Below, piece after piece: positions 7,138 to 13,369 of a stretch of DNA of 64,000 nt (positions within the stretch are counted from its first letter, which is position 1; each line of letters opens with the position of its first letter). The stretch is from Shimia sp051201625 (GTDB lineage: Bacteria; Pseudomonadota; Alphaproteobacteria; Rhodobacterales; Rhodobacteraceae). The DNA lies in contig NZ_CP179203.1 of NCBI RefSeq assembly GCF_051201625.1, positions 3,038,001-3,102,000 of the forward strand, written 5' to 3'. The notes under the pieces are model-generated. The model searched no databases. It was not told where the DNA came from and was given only the letters and a program-made list of their open reading frames with translations. The position numbers were made by a program, and so were the translations under genes.

Positions 7138-8675
7138 GCGATCTGGGCATAAATCCGCTCGAAGACACTAAAAGCGAGGCCGCTCTCGCCTATGCCGAAG
7201 AACGTCGCGAGAGCATTCGCATTTTTGTGCGCACCAGCCCTGATTACTACATAAGAAATTTTGATAAGATTGGAGCTTCATCGCGGTTTACGGCCACATT
7301 TAACGTGTTGGCTGGGCTGTTCGGTCCAGTTTGGTTTGGCGCCCGCGGCTTGTGGTCTTGGGCTCTACCCTTTTTGATCCTTGAGACCCTCGCTTTTGTT
7401 CAAATCGCCCGTGGCCTCTTCGGAGATCTCGCTGCAAACGCCATGCAACGCATTGCCTCAATAGAAGGCACACTCGAACTTCGCAGAAAGCAACTCGCTG
7501 CTGCTATTGAAAACCAGTCCGACAAGATTGATGTCTATCGCCGTACGGTGGCTTCTTTAGAGGAGAACATAGGCGGCATCCGCGCAGAGGCCGAAGCCCT
7601 TGCAGCTGAGGGTCCTACGATTGTAATCACCGGTATCACCATACTGCTAGTCACGAAAGCCGCACAATCTGTGGTGGCTAACTGGGCGCTTGAGGCGCGG
7701 TTTTCTGACTGGTTATCTAACCGCTCAATCCGCTCAGCGATACCGTTAACGCATACCTTTTTTAGTGCAATCTTCATGTTACTGATCGTGGTTGCAGCAA
7801 TGATACATTACAGTTTTCCCGGTCATTACACTTTGCTCAGCCACTTTCCTACGGATCCAGGCATACGGACAATCAGTATCAACGGGGTCGAAGATTTCAT
7901 TGCTTGGTGCGTACGCAACAGCGAAGCATTTTTTGAAGGGCTAACATTTGGTATCCGAGCGCTGCTTGATGCGCTCGAGGTCATTTTAGTTCAAACACCC
8001 TGGATAGTTATAGCCAGCTTGATCGTGCTGCTGACGTGGCTGACGGCTGGCGTCCGTACAGCAATCTATTCAGGGGCTTTTCTCGCCTACATGGGTCTTT
8101 TGGGATTCTGGGAAGGCGCAATGACAACGCTAGCCTTGCTAGGCACTGCCGCGTGTCTATCGATCGTAATCGGTATCCCGCTAGGCATGTATGCTGCGCG
8201 GCGCCCACGATTTTATGGTTTTATTCAGCCAATCATGGATTTTATGCAAACCATGCCTGCATTTGTTTTCATGGTACCGGTAATTGCATTTTTTGGTGTG
8301 GGCAAACCCGCGGCAGTGGTGGTTACCATGATCTTTGGCGGCACGCCGGTAGTGCGTCTCACAGTGCTGGGTCTTCGCGGCGTGCCTGAAAGTGTTCGCG
8401 AAGCTGCGATCAGCTTTGGCGCGAGTAAATGGTATCTACTAACCAAGGTCGATCTGCCTTTGGCGAGCCCATCAATTCGAGCGGGCATCAATCAGACGAT
8501 CATGCTGTCATTGGCTATGGTCGTTGTGGCCTCGCTCATCGGGGCTAAAGGATTGGGCGAGGACGTTCTAGAGGCACTACAATATGCCAACGTGGGCCAG
8601 GGTATACTTGCAGGATTTTCGATCCTTTTCTGTGCCATGATTCTTGATCGCATCGTGCAGGGCGGGCGTAAATGA
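7134..8675 (+). CDS. Betaine-type ABC transporter permease (ProW-like) with long N-terminal extension
   Basis: A 513-residue inner-membrane permease. The C-terminal half (about 290-513) is a normal ProW/OpuAB domain, including the EAA loop REAAISFGASKWYLLTKVDLP that docks with the ATPase. The N-terminal 260 residues are not part of a standard ProW. Residues about 30-100 carry a hydrophobic FGPVWFGARGLWSW block resembling DUF2628-type membrane domains. Residues about 105-160 are polar and heptad-like (a probable coiled coil), and further membrane segments follow. It overlaps the ATPase by four bases and the downstream hydrolase by four bases, so all four transport genes form one translational unit. 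The extension may regulate or tether the transporter; no function can be read from it directly. Confidence 0.85.
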   Translation: MSDLGINPLEDTKSEAALAYAEERRESIRIFVRTSPDYYIRNFDKIGASSRFTATFNVLAGLFGPVWFGARGLWSWALPFLILETLAFVQIARGLFGDLAANAMQRIASIEGTLELRRKQLAAAIENQSDKIDVYRRTVASLEENIGGIRAEAEALAAEGPTIVITGITILLVTKAAQSVVANWALEARFSDWLSNRSIRSAIPLTHTFFSAIFMLLIVVAAMIHYSFPGHYTLLSHFPTDPGIRTISINGVEDFIAWCVRNSEAFFEGLTFGIRALLDALEVILVQTPWIVIASLIVLLTWLTAGVRTAIYSGAFLAYMGLLGFWEGAMTTLALLGTAACLSIVIGIPLGMYAARRPRFYGFIQPIMDFMQTMPAFVFMVPVIAFFGVGKPAAVVVTMIFGGTPVVRLTVLGLRGVPESVREAAISFGASKWYLLTKVDLPLASPSIRAGINQTIMLSLAMVVVASLIGAKGLGEDVLEALQYANVGQGILAGFSILFCAMILDRIVQGGRK

Positions 8676-9391
8676 AGCCGGTTGTTTTTATACATGGGTT
8701 TTTAGGCGGCAGCCAGCAATGGCAGTCGCAAGCTGAAGCTTTAAAAGATTTGGGAGTCATTGCCCTTGACTTGCCCGGCTTTGGCGAAAACGCAAAGCTC
8801 GCGCCTCTTGATAGTATTCCAGCTTACGCCAAATGGACACTGAATGAACTGAGTGCATTAGGTATCGAGCGGTTCCACCTGATCGGTCACTCTATGGGCG
8901 GGATGGTCGTTCAAGAGATTGTTGCACATGCGCCAGAACGTGTTGATCGACTAGTGCTCTATGGCACTGGTGCTACGGGCGTATTGCCAGGAAGATTTGA
9001 AACGATCGATACCTCAAAGCAACGCGCCAAGACGGACGGGCCGCAGACAACTGCCCGACGCATTGCTGCAACCTGGTTTCTTGAGTGGGAGGAAGCCGAA
9101 GCCTACGAGGAGTGCGCTGCAATCGCTGAAAAGTGCAGCTTGCAGGCAATCCTTGCTGGGCTCGATGCGATGCGAGACTGGAGTGGTACCAAAAGTTTGA
9201 AAAATATAGAGACTAGAACCTTGGTCATTTGGGGCGACTGCGATCGTACTTACCCGTGGGGTCAGACCGAGCGGTTATGGCAATCCATTAGCGGCGCAAA
9301 CCTTTCAGTTATACCTGATTGTGCACACGCTGCTCATTTAGAGAAACCCGTACTGTTTAATAGACTTTTAAGCGATTTCTTCACAGATTGA
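8672..9391 (+). CDS. Alpha/beta-fold hydrolase
   Basis: A 239-residue alpha/beta hydrolase with all catalytic elements visible: the oxyanion HGF near residue 8, nucleophile Ser74 in GHSMGG, acid Asp191 in WGDCDRT and His219 in CAHAAHLEKP. No signal peptide, so it acts in the cytoplasm. Its ATG overlaps the permease stop (ATGA), so it is translated with the betaine-type transporter. A hydrolase tied to an importer usually processes the imported compound, for example an ester or lactone of a quaternary amine. The substrate is otherwise unknown. It resembles the small esterase/lactonase group (pimeloyl-ester or 3-oxoadipate-lactonase-like) and is not a lipase. Confidence 0.85.
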   Translation: MKPVVFIHGFLGGSQQWQSQAEALKDLGVIALDLPGFGENAKLAPLDSIPAYAKWTLNELSALGIERFHLIGHSMGGMVVQEIVAHAPERVDRLVLYGTGATGVLPGRFETIDTSKQRAKTDGPQTTARRIAATWFLEWEEAEAYEECAAIAEKCSLQAILAGLDAMRDWSGTKSLKNIETRTLVIWGDCDRTYPWGQTERLWQSISGANLSVIPDCAHAAHLEKPVLFNRLLSDFFTD

Positions 9392-9740
9392 CAATATGCT
9401 TTTGAAGACGTTTTTCAGTGCACCTTAGGTGTTAGACCTTTCAAAAATCTGCGTGCGAAGTGCATTGTTCTGGGTCACACCGAACTTAAAACGCGCGGTT
9501 AGCAATCTGCTCAGGAATGTGGACGGTAAGGCACCAATTTTAGATCACTATTGCCCTGCTTTAACTCGGGGAAAGCACGCGAGCGCAAACAAAGTCAGAG
9601 TTTTGCGAACCAAAAATTAGTCTGGCATGCGAACAGTTCAGGCGGCCAAAAGCATCAAAGAAATGCTGCCGAGGGAGTTCACATCGACCACCCAGTGTCG
9701 CAAGACCTCTGACATCGCAAAACGAATATTCGACCCTCAG
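9392..9740. other. Intergenic, no gene recognised
   Basis: This 349-base gap lies between the hydrolase gene and the convergent glycoside-hydrolase-like gene. A 63-codon open frame at 9429-9620 has no ribosome-binding site and no recognisable protein. No convincing terminator hairpin was found. Confidence 0.5.
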
Positions 9741-11288
9741 TTAGTAGTGTGCCCTGATGACGGTCAATTCGTGCGGAAGTAATGAAACGTCAAACTCAGG
9801 CGTTGTGTGCTTTGCATCCGTGAATAGAGCCTTTACGTCATGCTCGTCATAATAATGGGCCTTTCCATCGACCTCAACGTGTGACGCCGGCGTGTTCCCT
9901 ACTCCAGCCACGTAATGAAAGCCGTCAGATGAGGAGGGATCATAACCAATTTTCGTCGTTGATACGCTCTCTAAGTGTGGAACGATTTCTGTAAGATCGA
10001 TGGTCATATCTAGTTTCTCAAGTGATCCGTTTGAGACAAAAAAGACATACTCACCATCACCTTCAAAAGCTGAGATAGAAAACTCTTCCGGGACACCCGG
10101 AACTTCTACTCGGATCAGCTCTTTTCCAGGCAAAATATCAGACATTATGTCGAAAACTGCACCACGTAGAGTTTCTACCACGCGGCCAGACTCATCAGTT
10201 TCAACGACACCATCGTCAGTTCCACCGCCAAGATCGTTCGGAGTATTATGTACCAACGGCCACACGTGTGCTGCATCCACCCCTTGCTCTACCATATTTT
10301 CGATCATCTCCGGAAAAATCGATAGCGAGGAGAGACCATGAAACGTGATATTGCTTGCTTTCACATTCCATTCAGTGATGAAGAAATCAAGTTCTTGGTC
10401 GAAGCGGTTTTCCCAGACCTCAAAATCCTTGTCTATATAGTTTAACTCCGAGGAGGAGTTTTCAAATGGAATGGAGTTTCCTTGCCAGTAATAATGCTCC
10501 ACCACTCCGTCTACGTGAGACTTTGCCTCATTACTCAATTGGTCAATAATCGCGTGATTTGCCTCGCTTGACCGCACCGTAAAATCGCGGTCATCAACGT
10601 CATTACAAAATTCCGATTCATCCCAAGGGGATCCCATCTGCACAAGAATTTGGGGATCACCTGAATTGGATTGTTCGATACCGTCACTCAGTTCAAGTAT
10701 GGCGATGTTTGCACGTTCTCCGTATTCGGTTTCACTCATGTGACTCCAGTATTCATTGCCAATCTCAAACGCTTCAATTTTATCACCATATTCATCCAAA
10801 ACAGTCTTTGCCCATTCTGCCAGACCATCACCATATTCGTTCATTGGAGCATTCGTGGTGGAGATTACGAGAGTGACCTCGCCAGAAACAGCATCCAAGA
10901 AGTTTGTTAATTCCGGGCGCAGTTCGTCGTCGTCAGTAAGTTGTGTGATGTCTAACCAGTCTTCACCATCGACACCGATGTTTTCAGCTTTCCCTGCTGG
11001 AAATCGGAAGTCATCAACATCAAAAGTCTCCACGGCGCTTAGGAAGGTATCGGTAGGCGCCCCAGAATCCGTATTGGCGGTATATATAACATTGGTGCCA
11101 AAGAGATCATCTGAAACGAAAAGGCCTGTGCGCTCAACAGTCGTGTCGGGACCCTCGTTCGCTAGTAGCGTGTCGAGATCATCGTCTGTGTCGAGATCAT
11201 CGTCTGTGTCGAGATCATCATCCGAAGCGTCATCACCGGAGAAAGCAAAGGCCAGCGGGGCCAATAATAATAAAAACAATGCTTCCAC
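9741..11288 (-). CDS. Secreted or anchored acidic glycoside-hydrolase-like protein (clan GH-A-type)
   Basis: A 515-residue, very acidic protein. It starts with a hydrophobic segment (residues 1-17), then an Asp-rich linker with three DDDLDT repeats (about 23-40), then a probable TIM-barrel domain. The segment AFEIGNEYW carries an Asn-Glu pair (Glu179) like the acid/base of clan GH-A enzymes, and FFITEWN (Glu306) resembles the nucleophile strand. This points to a GH39/GH51/GH79-like hydrolase. A C-terminal beta-rich domain follows (about 390-515). A short N-terminal membrane segment followed by an Asp-rich stretch is common in Rhodobacterales exported proteins. The acidic composition fits a marine extracellular enzyme acting on algal polysaccharide. 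No sugar-binding repeats or RTX motifs were seen. Family level is tentative. Confidence 0.65.
   Translation of the reverse strand: MEALFLLLLAPLAFAFSGDDASDDDLDTDDDLDTDDDLDTLLANEGPDTTVERTGLFVSDDLFGTNVIYTANTDSGAPTDTFLSAVETFDVDDFRFPAGKAENIGVDGEDWLDITQLTDDDELRPELTNFLDAVSGEVTLVISTTNAPMNEYGDGLAEWAKTVLDEYGDKIEAFEIGNEYWSHMSETEYGERANIAILELSDGIEQSNSGDPQILVQMGSPWDESEFCNDVDDRDFTVRSSEANHAIIDQLSNEAKSHVDGVVEHYYWQGNSIPFENSSSELNYIDKDFEVWENRFDQELDFFITEWNVKASNITFHGLSSLSIFPEMIENMVEQGVDAAHVWPLVHNTPNDLGGGTDDGVVETDESGRVVETLRGAVFDIMSDILPGKELIRVEVPGVPEEFSISAFEGDGEYVFFVSNGSLEKLDMTIDLTEIVPHLESVSTTKIGYDPSSSDGFHYVAGVGNTPASHVEVDGKAHYYDEHDVKALFTDAKHTTPEFDVSLLPHELTVIRAHY
11172..11225. repeat. Three 18-base tandem repeats coding DDDLDT
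   Basis: Units of 18 bases (GTCGAGATCATCGTCTGT on the plus strand) occupy 11172-11189, 11190-11207 and, with a few changes, 11208-11225. They encode the Asp-rich linker of the glycoside-hydrolase-like protein on the minus strand. The first two copies are identical, so length variation by slippage is plausible without shifting the frame. Confidence 0.9.
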
Positions 11289-12151
11289 TTTTTGACCCTC
11301 CAGATTTCAATTTCTTGGGGCAGTTATCTTCAGATTCCCAAATTCCTTCTTTGATCTATATCAAATACATCTTATTTTGTGAATATACTTTAGTATTATT
11401 TTTATATACTTTCGGAGATTAGCAATTTCAATCATCAAAATTTCATAAAAATTAGGCGTTAAATAGCCGTTTTTATTGAGTTTTTTTAAATTTTAAATGA
11501 GTTGATCAAGATGGCAAAATTAAAAATATCTTTGCTCTATAGGTATTTCCTAAAAAAAAGGTATACGAAAGAGACTTGGAAAAACTGGAAATTTTTCAAC
11601 GAAAAACAGCAAATTTTGATGCTGAATGAGTCGAAAGAATCGGTGCTAAATTATGCTCAAACACCCAGTAAAGAGAGATAGGCTCAATATCTTTGAAAAC
11701 GCTCTATTAGCGCCCGCGTGGGTCAACAGCGGTTCTAAAAATATTCAAATTAGGAACTACACTTTGCAACAAGTCTGTTTGGAGCGGACACTAAACAGTT
11801 TCTTCAAGAACAGTGCGACCACAAAAATGACTTGGTGTCGTCCAGTTTTGACTGTTCAAACCCCAAATAGCATGAATAATTTGTGATAGCAGAACCAAAA
11901 GACGATTTTTTACGGAGAACCATTTACCTCATACGGCCAAGATTAGCAGCCCCATCCGAACATCAATAATCAGGCAGAACCCACAGCGCACCCGCTTGGG
12001 TCGTTAATATAATGAACGATCCCTACCAATCACAGTCGAACATAATAGCGTATCGTCCTGGCTAATGACCGTAGCCAAACCTCAGGGCGGGCCATGCTGC
12101 CGGCTCAAAGAAAGCTCCCAACCATCCGTTGCTTCGACATTTCGCAAACTG
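11289..12151. other. AT-rich stretch, no confident gene
   Basis: This 863-base stretch is markedly AT-rich up to about 11650. It contains a 56-codon plus-strand frame at 11511-11681 (a basic protein starting MAKLKISLLYRYF) and a 77-codon frame at 11653-11886. Neither has a good ribosome-binding site or a recognisable family. No transposase, terminal inverted repeat or RNA gene was recognised. Base composition unlike the flanks suggests an acquired or decaying segment. Confidence 0.4.
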
Positions 12152-12883
12152 TCACTCAGGATTGAAGTTGAAAAGATAGCCTATTCCGTGGATGGTTTTA
12201 ATATACTCAACAGTAGAGTCTTCGTTAGAAAGCTTTTGGCGAAGACGACTTACAAGACCATCTATCGATCTGTCATAGCCCGCCCAATCATTTCCACGAA
12301 GTTTTGAAATCAATTCTTCACGCGAAATCGCACGGTTTTTACTTTTTAAGAAGAGTAGCAGAAGGTCGAATTCAGACCTAGTTAGCGTTACTTCCTTATT
12401 TTCCGGACCAAACAATTGTCTTGAACCTGTGTTTAGAACCCACTGACCAAACGGAATGCTCTCGTTGTCTTTGCGCTCTGTGCTAGGCTGCTCCAGCGTT
12501 TTGTTCTTTTCAAGCCTACGCAGTAAACTGCCAACTCGCGCAAGTAGTTCCCGAGGATTGTGCGGCTTTGTGATGTAATCATCAGCCCCAATCTCCAAAC
12601 CTACAATTTTGTCTGTGTCGTCCGAACGGCCTGAGAGAACGATGATCCCACCGCAATCGGGCCTCTCTTTAAGTTCTCTAATCAGGTCTAGCCCATTCCC
12701 GTCCGGCAGGCCCAGATCAATCAGGTAAACGTCTACTTCTAAATTTTCAATTTTGCTCAGAAAGCTTTCCTGACTACCAGAGGAAACGACGACATAGTTG
12801 TTGTAATGAAGAGTCTCAGTAACCTCATCACGAGTAGCAGCATCATCTTCCAGCAGGGCAATAAGTTTTTGTGAATTAGTCAT
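12152..12883 (-). CDS. OmpR-family two-component response regulator
   Basis: A 243-residue regulator from the ATG at 12883 (a TTG two codons earlier is possible). The receiver domain (about 5-120) has the acidic pair EDD, phosphorylatable Asp56 in LIDLGLPDG and the conserved lysine in DYITKPHNP. The C-terminal winged helix (about 145-240) shows LTRSEFDLLLLFL and YIKTIHGIGYLF, typical of OmpR/TorR-type DNA binding. It is divergent from the histidine kinase gene across 486 AT-rich bases that carry repeated TTTACAAA motifs. It may be the partner of that kinase, or a regulator acting on that region; both are inferred from position. Confidence 0.88.
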   Translation of the reverse strand: MTNSQKLIALLEDDAATRDEVTETLHYNNYVVVSSGSQESFLSKIENLEVDVYLIDLGLPDGNGLDLIRELKERPDCGGIIVLSGRSDDTDKIVGLEIGADDYITKPHNPRELLARVGSLLRRLEKNKTLEQPSTERKDNESIPFGQWVLNTGSRQLFGPENKEVTLTRSEFDLLLLFLKSKNRAISREELISKLRGNDWAGYDRSIDGLVSRLRQKLSNEDSTVEYIKTIHGIGYLFNFNPE

Positions 12884-12889
12884 GTCCAA

Positions 12890-13357
12890 ATATTAATCAA
12901 TAATCTCTCAGTCGGAAAGGGTTTGGTTTAAAGTTTTTACAAATTTCTTCAAACTGCATAAAATTTCAGCATCTACGTATGTAATGATAAATAAACACAC
13001 TTTTTTTGAAAAGAAATTGATCTTTATCATTTTATGCCAACATATTACCGACGTCACTAATAAGTTAAAAAATTGGTTTAAAAAAGTGGAGTCTCAATGT
13101 GGACGGCTCCACTCCACTCAGTCAATATCGAATTTTCGTGTTTTTATTCACATTTTTTTTGAAAATCCGTCTCAAATTGATTAACAAATTTTACAAAAAT
13201 TCGTGTACTTAAAATAATCCTAAAAATGCACATATTTTAGAAAACTTAAATTTATTTTTTTATGAATTGTAAATTTTTACAAAATAATGTTATGGTTTTG
13301 TGTATTTACAAACATAAGCACGTCTGAAAAACGCTCCATTTAAGGTCCCAGAGTATA
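12890..13357. promoter_or_regulatory. AT-rich control region with repeated TTTACAAA motifs
   Basis: The gap between the divergent OmpR-type regulator and the histidine kinase is very AT-rich. The octamer TTTACAAA occurs at 12936-12943, 13190-13197, 13276-13283 and 13305-13312. The third copy is half of an inverted repeat, TTGTAAA-tt-TTTACAA, at 13267-13282 with perfect 7-base arms. Such clustering suggests binding sites for a regulator, possibly the adjacent OmpR-type protein. No protein-coding frame here is convincing. Confidence 0.5.
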
Positions 13358-13369
13358 TTGCGCTCCACA

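Noticed and set aside
9429..9620. 63-codon plus-strand frame after the hydrolase gene
   Set aside because: No ribosome-binding site, no recognisable protein.
11289..12151. Possible insertion-sequence remnant in the AT-rich gap
   Set aside because: No transposase motif, terminal inverted repeat or target duplication could be found by eye.
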